64,000 nt of DNA from an uncultured Lysobacteraceae bacterium (GTDB lineage: Bacteria > Pseudomonadota > Gammaproteobacteria > Xanthomonadales > Xanthomonadaceae). The DNA is taken from the NCBI GenBank assembly GCA_946480825.1, contig CAMLLG010000001.1:60801-124800 (forward strand), read 5' to 3'. Position numbers and translations under genes: made by a program. Shown here one piece after another: positions 56,601 to 64,000 of this stretch. Under the pieces are notes generated by a model that was not told the origin of the DNA, ran no database searches, and saw only the letters and a program-made list of their open reading frames with translations. Positions within the stretch are counted from its first letter, which is position 1, and every line of letters starts with the position of its first letter.

Positions 56601-59600
56601 CGGTGCCATGGGCGACCGACGAGGCGCGACGTGCGCCCCTGTTGCGCCACGAGGTGAGCGTTTGCGTCGATGCCTGCGCGCGCGATGCGGTCGCCGTCTC
56701 CGCGCGTGCCGGTTCGGCACGCACGACCGCCGGGGCCTTCGCGACCGGCCGCGAAGGCAGCAGGCCGAGCAGGAAGCGGCCGAATTCGACCAGCGTCGGG
56801 TGGCTGTAGACCTTGGTCGCTTCGATCTTCGTGCCGTATTCGGCGTTGATCTTGCGCACCCAGGTCACGCCGGTGATCGAATCCAGACCGAGTTCGACGA
56901 ACTGGCGATGCTCGTCGACATCGTCCTCCGACATGTGCAGTTCCTGCGCGAGCAGGCGCTTGAGCGCGGCGCACAGATCGGCTTCGGTGTCGCGGCCGTC
57001 GTCCGCCACGGTCTCTGCGATCTCCGCGGCCGGTGCGGCGACCGCAACGGCCGGGGCGGCCGCGGCTGCGGCGCGCGCCGGGGCGGCAGGCCCGCGGCGC
57101 GCGTCGATCAGGGCCACGACGAAGTCGTTGAACTGGCGCAGCGTCGGGTGGCTGTAGACCTTGGTCGCTTCGATCTTCGTGCCGTATTCGGCGTTGATCT
57201 TCCGGACCCAGGTCACGCCGGTGATGGAGTCCAGGCCGAGGTCGACGAACTGGGTGTCCTCGTCGACATCGTCGGCGCGCATCTGCAGCTCGGACGCGAG
57301 CAGCGTTTTCAGGAACTCCGCGATGCGCTCGGCGTCGATGCCCGCGGAATCCGCGGAGTCCGCGGGCGCGTCCGATGCCGCGGGGGCCTGGGCAGACGCC
57401 GCGTGAGCAGACGCCGCGACGGTCGCCTGCGCGGTCGCCCGTGCGTTCCCGGCGCCGGCTTCGCCATCGTCGAGGAAATGCTGCATCACGCCCTGCAGCG
57501 CGTGGCTCTGGCCGACGAAGCTGCGGTCGTGCATCGCCAGTTCGCGCGCGTAGGTCGGTTCGACCTCGGCGAGATCGGCCGCGCTGAAATGCCGCTTCAG
57601 CGCACGCGCGTCTTCGACCCGGCGCGATGCGATCGCATCGGCCAGCGCCAGCGCGCGCGGCAGGACCTCGCTGCGCGGAACGCAGGCGTGCGGCAGACCC
57701 TTGGCGCGCAGTTCGCTGCCGGTGTATTCGTGCGCGGTGAACAGCGTTTCCCGCGCGAGATCCAGGCCCAGCCTCGCCGGGAAGATGAGGGTGGAACCGG
57801 CGCCCGGAGTGAAGCCGTACTGCATGTACGGGCTGATGTAGCGGCTTTCGGCGCTGAACAGGCAGAGGTCGGCGAACATGCCGAGCGTCCAGCCGCCGCC
57901 GATGGCGTGGCCCTGCATCGCGGCGATCACCGGCAGCCGGCAGCTCATCGGCAGCTGGTAGACCTTCGAGTCGGTGAACTTCGCGGTGCCCTGCTGGATC
58001 GCCAGCAGGCTTTCGCGGGTGCCGCCGCAGGCGAAATAGGTGTCGTAGCCGGTGAGTACGACCGCGCGGTAATCGTCGCAGGACTCGATGTGGGCGAAGA
58101 CGTCTTCCAGGCCGCGGATCAGCGCGGGCGAGTACATGTTCTTCGCGTCGCGGTCGACCATGCGCACGACGATCACGCCGTTGTCGCGGACCTCGGTTTC
58201 GATCGCGGGCGACGACGGCAGCGGCACGACCGGTCGGCCGGTCGCCGGTGCGATGTCGTCGGCAGCGCTCGCGACATGGGCCGCGCGATTGGCGTCGCGC
58301 CACTGCCGCAGCGCGTCCGGCGAACGCAGCGGCGAGGTCTCGGCGAGCGACAGCGCCGTCGCCAGCGCGTCGGCGCTCACGATCCCCGCGGCGGCCGCGA
58401 GTTCGGCGCCAGAAATGGCGTTCGCGTCGAACAGGCTCTGCCGGGCCAGGTTGTCGCCGAGGCGACGGGCGAACACCGGCATCGCCCGGCGCAGCAGCGC
58501 GGGATCGCGCCACAGCGCTTCGGCGGAACAACGACCGTGTTCGCCGTGGACGCACACGTCTGCGCTCAAACCGAGCAGCCAGCCGAAGCCGTCGGCGTCG
58601 TGTTCGAACGCGACGATCGCCGGGACCGGAAGACCGGACAGCGTCGCCTGCAGCGAAGTCAGTTCGGCGGTGGATGCCTGCGCGTCGTCATCGCCGGATG
58701 CCGGCAGGAAACCGGGCAGATCGCTGCGCAGCACGATCGCGGCATGGCCGCCGCGCTGCGACAGATCGGTCAGGGTCGCGCGCAGATCGCGCAGCGCGGC
58801 CGATCGCGTCGCATGGCCCGCGCCGAGACGGACCGAAATAACCGTGCCTGACAGCGGCTCGACCGCGATGCCCGCGCGCGCCTTCGGCGCTTTGCCGACG
58901 GCCTTCGACGGCGCCGCCGGCACGGACTGCGGCCGGGGTTCGCTGCCCAGACGCGCGACCAGCGGCGCGAGCGCATCCGCCATGTGCCGTTTCAGCAATC
59001 GCAGCGACTCGCGCGGCTTCGCCGCCATGTCGGCGGCGAGCGCCTTGGCGGCGGTCAGCGTCCGCGTGCGCTCGACCACGGGCAGGGTCCAGCCCTTCGC
59101 GGCCAGTTCCTGTCCGGACTGGGCGCCGCTGAGGTACAGCAGATCGTTCGCCTGCGCCGTACCGAAACGCGCCGCCAGCAGCGCGGCCTCGGCCGCATCG
59201 GCATGGAAACCCTGCGCCGGATCGGTGAAGGCGTAACGCGATTCGCGCGCGCAGATCATGAAATCGCAGAGCGCGCCGAGCAGGAAACCGGCACCATCGG
59301 CATCGCCCTGCATCGCGGCGATGGTCGCCAGCGGGCATTCGAGCAGCGCGCGGTACAGGCCCGCGCGGATCGCGGCGTCCAGCGCCGCGGCATCGCCGTG
59401 CAGGAATGCGGTCTCGCCGCCGACGAGCAGCAGCACCTTCGCGTCCGCGCGGTCGCCGACGAATGCCAGCGCCTGCAGAAGCTGGTCGACGACGTCGGCG
59501 GTCAGCGCATCGCCGGCCAGCACCAGCGCGTACACGCCTTCGCCGAACGTCTGCAGATCGACGCGGGGCGCGAGCGTTTCCGTCCCGGCATCGACACCGA

Positions 59601-62600
59601 CACCATCATCGACAGCGGCATCGATCTCGGCCTCCGGCCGCGACAACGCGATCGCGGGCCGGGCGACGGTCGCGGGGATGAGCGCATCGCCCAGATCGGC
59701 GACGGTGGTGAGGGTCAGCGCGTTCGGCTTGTCGATCAGGACCGGTCCGCGAACCACGGCGGTCTTCGTGCGCAGGAAGGCGATGCTGCGTCCGGTCTCC
59801 GCGAGCGCAGGCGCCGCGGCCGGCGAGGCATCGACGCGGCGGGGCTCGGCGATGGACGCCTGGACGATGGCGGCTGCGGCCGCACCGGTATTCGAAGACG
59901 CATCCGAACGCGTGTGCGTCGTCGGCGCCACGGCAGCGATGGTCTGCGACGCGACGGCGGCGATGCCCTGCCCGCGCGCGACGCGCGCGATGTGCAGGCC
60001 CTCGATGTCGAGCACGGGATTGCCGAGCGCATCGAAGACGGTCGCGTCCCAGCGCGTCGTCGCGGCGTCGGGCGATGCGTGGTCGTCGCCGCGCAGGACG
60101 AGATAGCCCTGCGATTCGCCGCGGCGGTGGAAGCGGACCGCGTCCATGCCGAGGATGCGCCATTCGACCGATGTCGACGACAGCGGCGCCGACGGCAGCG
60201 GGCCGAGTTCGCCCAGCAGCCAGGCCGCGCCCTGCACCACGGATGCGAGCGTGTCCGGCGGCAGTCCCCACGATTCGATCGCCGAGGCTTCGGCGACCGC
60301 GAATTCGAGCACCAGTTCGCGCGCCGAACGGGCGACGCGGCGGACGACACGACGATCGATGCGATCGGAAAGGCCCAGCGCCGCGAAACCGCCGTGAAAG
60401 GCATCGGCGGCGATGCCGCGCGACAGGCGCGCGGCGAATGCGGCCACGTCCGCCGGTGCCGGCGCCTCGGCGGTCGCGAACGTCGCGCGACCCTGGGCAT
60501 GCACGCGTTCGACGCCATCGCGGACGGCGTAGATCTCGAACGAGAGCGCATCGTCGCTGTCGGGCAGCAGGGCGACGTGCAGTTCGCTGCCGGCGTCGAT
60601 GCGGAGATCGTCGTCCACCGCGACCGCTTCGAAACGCAGTGCCCGCGCGGCGAGATCGTCGGGATAGCCATCGGCGATGGCGGCGCGCGCCATTTCGATG
60701 CAGAGCAGCGCGGGCAGGCGGGCATGTCCGTCCGCGTCCACGTCGAGGAAACGCTCGTCGCCCTTCAGCGCGACGGCGTAGGCCGGATGGCGCAGGGTCG
60801 AGGTATCGCGCTGCAGCAGCGGATGCGTCGCCGCCGCGGTGCCCTGCCCCGGAGAACGCTGCGGCGCGAGCCAGTGACGGTCGCGCGCGAACGGATAGGT
60901 CGGCAGCGGAATGCGTCCCGGCCGCGCATCGGCATGCAGCCGCGCCCAGTCGATCTCGATGCCGCGGACCCAATGCTCGGCGATCCGCGCGAGATCGCGC
61001 TGCGCGATCCAGTCCTCGCGGCGGCGCGCGAATTCCGGGTCGGCGCGGCAACCGGCGAGGAAATCGCGGCTCTTGCGGACGCTGTCGCGCGGCGGCGCGC
61101 GATCCGGCGATCGGCCGTTCGAGAGCGCCTGCAACTGCCGCTGCAGATCGTCGAGGGAATCGACGACCAGCGCGAGCCGCTCGTCCATCGCCTCGCGTCC
61201 GACCTGCAGGGTGTAGGCGAGCGCGCGCAGATCGAGGTCCGCGCTTTTCCGACGCACGAAGGCCAGCAGCTGCCGGATCTTTTCCTGCAATTGATCGGGC
61301 GTGCGCGCCGACAGCGGCACAAGACAGGCGCGGCCGTCGCCGGGCTGCGCAGGCGCGACGGCCGGCGCTTCCTGGACCACGAGATGGGCGTTGGCGCCGC
61401 CGGCGCCGAACGACGAAATGCCGGCGATGCGCGGCCGCTCGCCGGACGCGGCGCCGTCGAGCGGCGCCCGCCACGCGGTGAGCTCGCGCTGGAGGCGGAA
61501 CGGTGTCGTCGAGAAATCGATTTCCTCGTTGACCTCGTCCGCATGCAGGCTCGGCACCAGCTGGCGATGCCGCAGTTGCAGCAGGACCTTGGTCAGCGCG
61601 GCGATGCCGGCCGCGGATTCGCAGTGACCGATGTTGGATTTGAGCGAACCGATCGCGCAGTACTGACCCTGCGCCCGCTCGGCGTCACGGCGACTCGCGC
61701 GGAAGGCGCGGGCCAGCCCGGCGACTTCGACCGGGTCGCCGAGCGCGGTGCCGGTGCCGTGCGCCTCGAGATAGGTCACGTCGGCGGAATCGATGTCGGC
61801 CCGCGCCAGCGCGGCGGAGACGACCGCTGCCTGCGCGACCGGGTTCGGCACGGTATAACCGTGGGTGCGACCGCCGGCATTGACGGCGCTGCCCTTGATC
61901 ACGGCATGGATGTGGTCGCCGTCGCGCAGGGCGTGCGCCAGCGGCTTCAGGATCACCGCGCCGACGCCTTCGGCATCGACGAAACCGTCGGCGTTGCGAC
62001 CGAAGGAACGGCAATGCGCGCCCTCCGACAGCATTCCGAGCGCGCTGAGTTCGATCATGTGCTGCGGATCGACGATCAGGCTGACGCCGCCCGCGATCGC
62101 GGCGTCGCACATGCCGTTGTAGAGACTGTCGAGCGCGAGGTGGATCGCGGTGAGCGACGCCGAGCAGGCGCTGTCGACCGCGAACGAGGGGCCCGAAAAA
62201 TCGAACAGGAACGACACCCGGTTCGCGATCGAATAGAACAGCGGCTGCGCGGTGTAACGCGAATTCATCACGCCCACGAACACGCCGACCTTGCCGTTCG
62301 GCGCGAGCGTGTCCGGCGTGTAGCCGCTGTCCTCGATCGCGTGATAGCTGGTTTCCAGGAACAGGCGTTCCTGCGGGTCGATCTTCTTCGCTTCTTTCGG
62401 CGCGATCCGGAAGAACAGCGGGTCGAACTTGTCGATGTCGTCGATGAAGCCGCCCCAGCGGGTGTAGCTGGTGCCGGCCTTGCCCTTCTCCGGGTCGTAA
62501 TAATCCTGCCAATGCCAACGGTCGGCGGGCACTTCGCCCACGCAGTGGCGGCCGGCGGACAGGTTGTCCCAGAAGCGTTCCAGATCGGGCGACTGCGGGT

Positions 62601-64000
62601 AACGCCCGCTGACGCCGATGATGGCCACGTCGAAACGCGCGGAACGCTCGTTCGTCGCGTCGTTCTGCGCGTGGTTCGATGCGGGCGACGCGGCGGGCGT
62701 CGCGCTCGTCGGCGCCGCCGTCACCGGCGTTGTGGTCGCGGCGCCGCTGCGCGGCGCGAAGCTCCGGCGTTCGCCGGTCGCGCGCGCAGGCGCGGTCGAG
62801 GGCGCGAGGCGAGGCGATGCGACGTCCGACGGTACGGCATTCGACGCGGCGCTGCTCGAAGCGGCGCCGCGCGGCGGCGCGGCGCTCGCCGCCGCGGGGA
62901 CGATGTCGCGCTCGGCGAGCACCGACAGCACGGTCGCCCGATCGTTGTCGAGGAAATGGCCGACCAGTCCGTCGATGCTCTGCACTTCGAAGAACAGCGT
63001 GCTGCGCACGCCCGGAAACAACTTGCGGAAATTCGTCGTCAACTGCACGACGAGGATGCTGTCCAGTCCGTACTGTTCCAGCGGCCGGTGGGTTTCGATC
63101 TCGCGCGTTTCCATGCGCAGCGCGGCCGCGATCATCTCGCGGAACAGGGTCGCGCAGGCGTCGCGCAGTACGGCATCGTCGGTCGCGTCGACATTCGCGC
63201 CGACCGCTGCAGCCGGTGCGGAGGCCGCGGCCGTTGCGGCCACGTTGCGCGATGCCGCTGCCGCCGGCGCCTTGAGCGCCGGAGACTTCGCGGGGGCCGC
63301 GGACGATACCCGACGCTGGCGGACCACGCCGTCGCTGCGCGCCGACAGCACCAGTTGCCCCAACCCATGATGCGCGCTCGCCGGGAAGCGGATGTCGTGG
63401 AACAGCTCGACCTTGAGCAGGTTTTCCCACTGCTTCGGCGACAGGCACGGACTGCCGGGCAGGCGCAGGCTTTCGTCTTCGTACAGCCACCAGCCTTCCA
63501 GCAGGCCGAAGGTGAAATGCGTATACCAGGACCACTCGCTGAGTTCGTTGACCAGCAGCACGCCGCCGCGCTTGAGCAGTGCCTTCGCGTTGCGCACGGT
63601 CTGGCGCATGTTCGAGGTCGCGTGCAGCACGTTGGTGGCGATCACCGCATCGTAGCGATTGCCTGCGATCGACTGCAGGGCCAGCGGTTTGCCCACATCG
63701 AAGATCGCCGTCCGGATCGCCGGAAACTGCGGCCGATAGACCTCTTCGGCGTGCAACAGGAAGGCCTTGGACAGATCGGTGTAACAGTATTCCTCGACCA
63801 GATCGCCGAAGCCGCCGAGCATCGGCAGCAACGCCGCGGTGGTGCCGCCGGTACCGGCGCCGATCTCCAGCAGGCGCAGGCCGCGTTCGCCGCGGGCCGC
63901 CTTCGCCACGAATTCGTCGTGCAGGTGTTCGCCGAGCACCCGATTGAAGTAATCGGCGATCAGGTTGTGCTTGTAGATGCCCTCGACCATGTGCATCGAG
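53695..64000 (-). CDS. PKS protein A (partial): MT-ACP / KS-psiDH-psiECH-psiECH-ECH-ACP-ACP / KS-DH
   Basis: The reading frame is open through the window edge, so the N-terminus is missing. Residues are counted from the first in-window Met (63996). Order: C-methyltransferase (1-230, LEIGAGTGG at 43-51); ACP (Ser313 in GLDSI); KS1 (455-890, SACSAS); degenerate DH (1055-1345); two degraded crotonase domains (1483-1668, 1719-1912); a complete ECH2-like domain (1930-2175, FACGGTRES, GHAIGGGW); two nearly identical ACPs (2217-2292, 2329-2409) with DSITGVTW; KS2 (2465-2885, NIGHSLYAAG); DH (3080-3365, long-loop form ending VLP, DAALQ); an acidic repeat and a docking helix. The MT implies an alpha-methyl branch in the first module seen. 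KS2-DH is completed by KR-ACP of protein B. Confidence 0.95.
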   Translation of the reverse strand, partial: SMHMVEGIYKHNLIADYFNRVLGEHLHDEFVAKAARGERGLRLLEIGAGTGGTTAALLPMLGGFGDLVEEYCYTDLSKAFLLHAEEVYRPQFPAIRTAIFDVGKPLALQSIAGNRYDAVIATNVLHATSNMRQTVRNAKALLKRGGVLLVNELSEWSWYTHFTFGLLEGWWLYEDESLRLPGSPCLSPKQWENLLKVELFHDIRFPASAHHGLGQLVLSARSDGVVRQRRVSSAAPAKSPALKAPAAAASRNVAATAAASAPAAAVGANVDATDDAVLRDACATLFREMIAAALRMETREIETHRPLEQYGLDSILVVQLTTNFRKLFPGVRSTLFFEVQSIDGLVGHFLDNDRATVLSVLAERDIVPAAASAAPPRGAASSSAASNAVPSDVASPRLAPSTAPARATGERRSFAPRSGAATTTPVTAAPTSATPAASPASNHAQNDATNERSARFDVAIIGVSGRYPQSPDLERFWDNLSAGRHCVGEVPADRWHWQDYYDPEKGKAGTSYTRWGGFIDDIDKFDPLFFRIAPKEAKKIDPQERLFLETSYHAIEDSGYTPDTLAPNGKVGVFVGVMNSRYTAQPLFYSIANRVSFLFDFSGPSFAVDSACSASLTAIHLALDSLYNGMCDAAIAGGVSLIVDPQHMIELSALGMLSEGAHCRSFGRNADGFVDAEGVGAVILKPLAHALRDGDHIHAVIKGSAVNAGGRTHGYTVPNPVAQAAVVSAALARADIDSADVTYLEAHGTGTALGDPVEVAGLARAFRASRRDAERAQGQYCAIGSLKSNIGHCESAAGIAALTKVLLQLRHRQLVPSLHADEVNEEIDFSTTPFRLQRELTAWRAPLDGAASGERPRIAGISSFGAGGANAHLVVQEAPAVAPAQPGDGRACLVPLSARTPDQLQEKIRQLLAFVRRKSADLDLRALAYTLQVGREAMDERLALVVDSLDDLQRQLQALSNGRSPDRAPPRDSVRKSRDFLAGCRADPEFARRREDWIAQRDLARIAEHWVRGIEIDWARLHADARPGRIPLPTYPFARDRHWLAPQRSPGQGTAAATHPLLQRDTSTLRHPAYAVALKGDERFLDVDADGHARLPALLCIEMARAAIADGYPDDLAARALRFEAVAVDDDLRIDAGSELHVALLPDSDDALSFEIYAVRDGVERVHAQGRATFATAEAPAPADVAAFAARLSRGIAADAFHGGFAALGLSDRIDRRVVRRVARSARELVLEFAVAEASAIESWGLPPDTLASVVQGAAWLLGELGPLPSAPLSSTSVEWRILGMDAVRFHRRGESQGYLVLRGDDHASPDAATTRWDATVFDALGNPVLDIEGLHIARVARGQGIAAVASQTIAAVAPTTHTRSDASSNTGAAAAAIVQASIAEPRRVDASPAAAPALAETGRSIAFLRTKTAVVRGPVLIDKPNALTLTTVADLGDALIPATVARPAIALSRPEAEIDAAVDDGVGVDAGTETLAPRVDLQTFGEGVYALVLAGDALTADVVDQLLQALAFVGDRADAKVLLLVGGETAFLHGDAAALDAAIRAGLYRALLECPLATIAAMQGDADGAGFLLGALCDFMICARESRYAFTDPAQGFHADAAEAALLAARFGTAQANDLLYLSGAQSGQELAAKGWTLPVVERTRTLTAAKALAADMAAKPRESLRLLKRHMADALAPLVARLGSEPRPQSVPAAPSKAVGKAPKARAGIAVEPLSGTVISVRLGAGHATRSAALRDLRATLTDLSQRGGHAAIVLRSDLPGFLPASGDDDAQASTAELTSLQATLSGLPVPAIVAFEHDADGFGWLLGLSADVCVHGEHGRCSAEALWRDPALLRRAMPVFARRLGDNLARQSLFDANAISGAELAAAAGIVSADALATALSLAETSPLRSPDALRQWRDANRAAHVASAADDIAPATGRPVVPLPSSPAIETEVRDNGVIVVRMVDRDAKNMYSPALIRGLEDVFAHIESCDDYRAVVLTGYDTYFACGGTRESLLAIQQGTAKFTDSKVYQLPMSCRLPVIAAMQGHAIGGGWTLGMFADLCLFSAESRYISPYMQYGFTPGAGSTLIFPARLGLDLARETLFTAHEYTGSELRAKGLPHACVPRSEVLPRALALADAIASRRVEDARALKRHFSAADLAEVEPTYARELAMHDRSFVGQSHALQGVMQHFLDDGEAGAGNARATAQATVAASAHAASAQAPAASDAPADSADSAGIDAERIAEFLKTLLASELQMRADDVDEDTQFVDLGLDSITGVTWVRKINAEYGTKIEATKVYSHPTLRQFNDFVVALIDARRGPAAPARAAAAAAPAVAVAAPAAEIAETVADDGRDTEADLCAALKRLLAQELHMSEDDVDEHRQFVELGLDSITGVTWVRKINAEYGTKIEATKVYSHPTLVEFGRFLLGLLPSRPVAKAPAVVRAEPARAETATASRAQASTQTLTSWRNRGARRASSVAHGTDAIAVIGIAGQFPRAKTLDAFWRNIAGAKECIDPVPPQRFDIERYFSEDISVPGTTNSRWMGVLEDSDVFDPLFFNISPTEAESMDPQQRLMLQSCWHAIENAAIDPRSLSGSRCGVFVGCGATDYHQRSREHQLSTQGFTGAAMSILAARISYFLNLQGPCLSIDTACSSSLVAIASACDSLIAQNCDLALAGGVAVMAGPAMHVKTGQSGMLSADGRCFAFDHRANGFVPGEGVGTVMLKRLADAERDGDIVHAVIRGWGVNQDGKTNGITAPNPVSQTRLMRAVYDRFGINPEDIQLVEAHGTGTKLGDPIEVEGLTHAFRHYTDKTQYCALGSVKGNIGHSLYAAGIAGVLKLVLALKHRQLPPAASFERLNPHIDLSDSPFQVNTALKPWPENARGGRSAVVSSFGFSGTNAHLVLEAAPPRAVAATADAGPSRPALIPLSARTPEQLRQRALDLADFIAASIDAAPSLQDIAYTLQIGKEAMEERGALVVRSLAELDERLRVFAAGETPKGMHVGSTLSRAGKLAFIGQDRDLQAVLIQTCLREGKLDKLAELWVDGVDLPWDTLHRDAPGVRPRRIELPLYPFAREHYWLEDETSAPAANAVGATAVLHPLLHANVSTLRQQRYRSTFDGSEFFLRDHRVRFGEGRIEHVLPGVAYLEMAAAAVADALPDAFAEAGARERLVLGNIVWWRPVVVDGPTTVEIELGIDDAGAVVFEIASGSGDARVLHCQGEAGFADAVGERTADAALLAAARRGEQWHADDLYAALGQMGLHYGPTHRGIRTLSRTGGKLVAAVALPAVAGGADAYRMHPAVMDAALQACIGFLPSLQALPQAPSVPFALRSLTLHAPCPAEAVVVLTPTGAAGAEVSAVESCDVSIFDADGALCIEIRGFNWRAVDKAKTASMDVPFDARRPFDEARPFEEAQSFEEAGTFDETFYRELLDSISRKEMSAEEAAELGLLS
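53783..53872. repeat. Five 18-bp tandem repeats near the end of PKS gene A
   Basis: TCGAACG recurs at exactly 18-bp intervals from 53783, 53801, 53819, 53837 and 53855. In protein A the array encodes hexapeptides of the type PFDEAR / PFEEAQ / SFEEAG just before the C-terminal docking helix. It probably forms a flexible acidic spacer. Copies differ enough to be older than a fresh slippage event. Confidence 0.8.
56770..57345 (-). other. Tandem beta-branch ACPs in PKS A
   Basis: Two ACPs share a nearly identical core from LGLDSITGVTW to KVYSHPTL, also very close at DNA level (around 56803-56895 and 57149-57241). Both carry Trp six residues after the phosphopantetheine Ser, the flag described for ACPs recognised by HMGS. 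Tandem carriers are known to raise flux through beta-branching. Confidence 0.85.
57472..59550 (-). other. Triple crotonase array (psiECH-psiECH-ECH) in PKS A
   Basis: Three enoyl-CoA-hydratase folds lie in a row. The first has LHGD where SGG is expected; the second has PASGDDDAQ and a degraded second loop; the third keeps ACGGTRES, MQGHAIGGGW and QYGFTPGAG. Only the third looks catalytic. The array sits between a degenerate DH and the tandem ACPs. Confidence 0.75.

Overview
The window is the interior of one very large trans-acyltransferase polyketide synthase (trans-AT PKS) cluster. Every convincing gene is on the minus strand, so the assembly line reads from position 64000 down to position 405. 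GC content and codon use are very high throughout, genes overlap or nearly overlap, and Shine-Dalgarno-like sites are clear. That fits a high-GC Gram-negative bacterium. A Xanthomonadales/Lysobacter-like or Burkholderiales-like host is a guess from cluster style only, because the window holds no phylogenetic marker, rRNA, tRNA, insertion sequence or CRISPR array.

Layout, in order of transcription. (1) 64000-43946: PKS proteins A (5'-truncated by the window edge) and B, overlapping by ATGA. (2) 43789-26397: PKS proteins C and D, also overlapping by ATGA. (3) 26318-18243: an accessory operon with HMG-CoA-synthase-like HMGS, ECH1, ECH2, a discrete ACP, a decarboxylating KS (active-site Cys replaced by Ser), a malonyl-CoA acyltransferase, an acyl-hydrolase-type AT homologue, a hotdog thioesterase and an MDR-family reductase. 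(4) 18041-7407: PKS protein E, preceded by a terminator-like hairpin and a good sigma70-like promoter. (5) 7161-405: a cassette of AMP-ligase, SDR ketoreductase, discrete ACP and a KS-DH-KR protein (F). The 404 bp after F hold two strong hairpins and no secure gene.

Domain order as read: A = MT-ACP / KS-psiDH-psiECH-psiECH-ECH-ACP-ACP / KS-DH; B = KR-ACP / KS-psiDH-psiECH-ECH-ACP-ACP / KS; C = DH-KR-ACP / KS-psiDH-ACP-ACP / KS-KR-ACP / KS-DH; D = DH-KR-ACP / KS; E = ACP-DUF2156-like-PLP lyase / KS-DH-KR-ACP / KS-psiDH; F = KS-DH-KR. No PKS protein carries a cis-AT, so the discrete AT must load all modules. Each of the four junctions A/B, B/C, C/D and D/E cuts a module between its KS and its remaining domains.

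How the genes work together. Three modules carry tandem ACPs with the Trp flag for beta-branching, matching the HMGS/ECH/ACP/KS cassette. They alternate with DH-KR modules, which predicts a conjugated polyene with a one-carbon branch in every second extension unit. The most unusual part is the start of protein E: an ACP, a domain like the C-terminal half of phosphatidylglycerol lysyltransferase (DUF2156, GNAT fold) and a PLP-dependent lyase of the tryptophanase/tyrosine phenol-lyase family. The nearest precedent I know is the DUF-SH (thiocysteine/cysteine lyase) didomain of leinamycin-family synthases, which puts sulfur into the polyketide. Here it sits inside the assembly line rather than at its end. 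No thioesterase domain or other release domain is seen in any PKS protein in the window.
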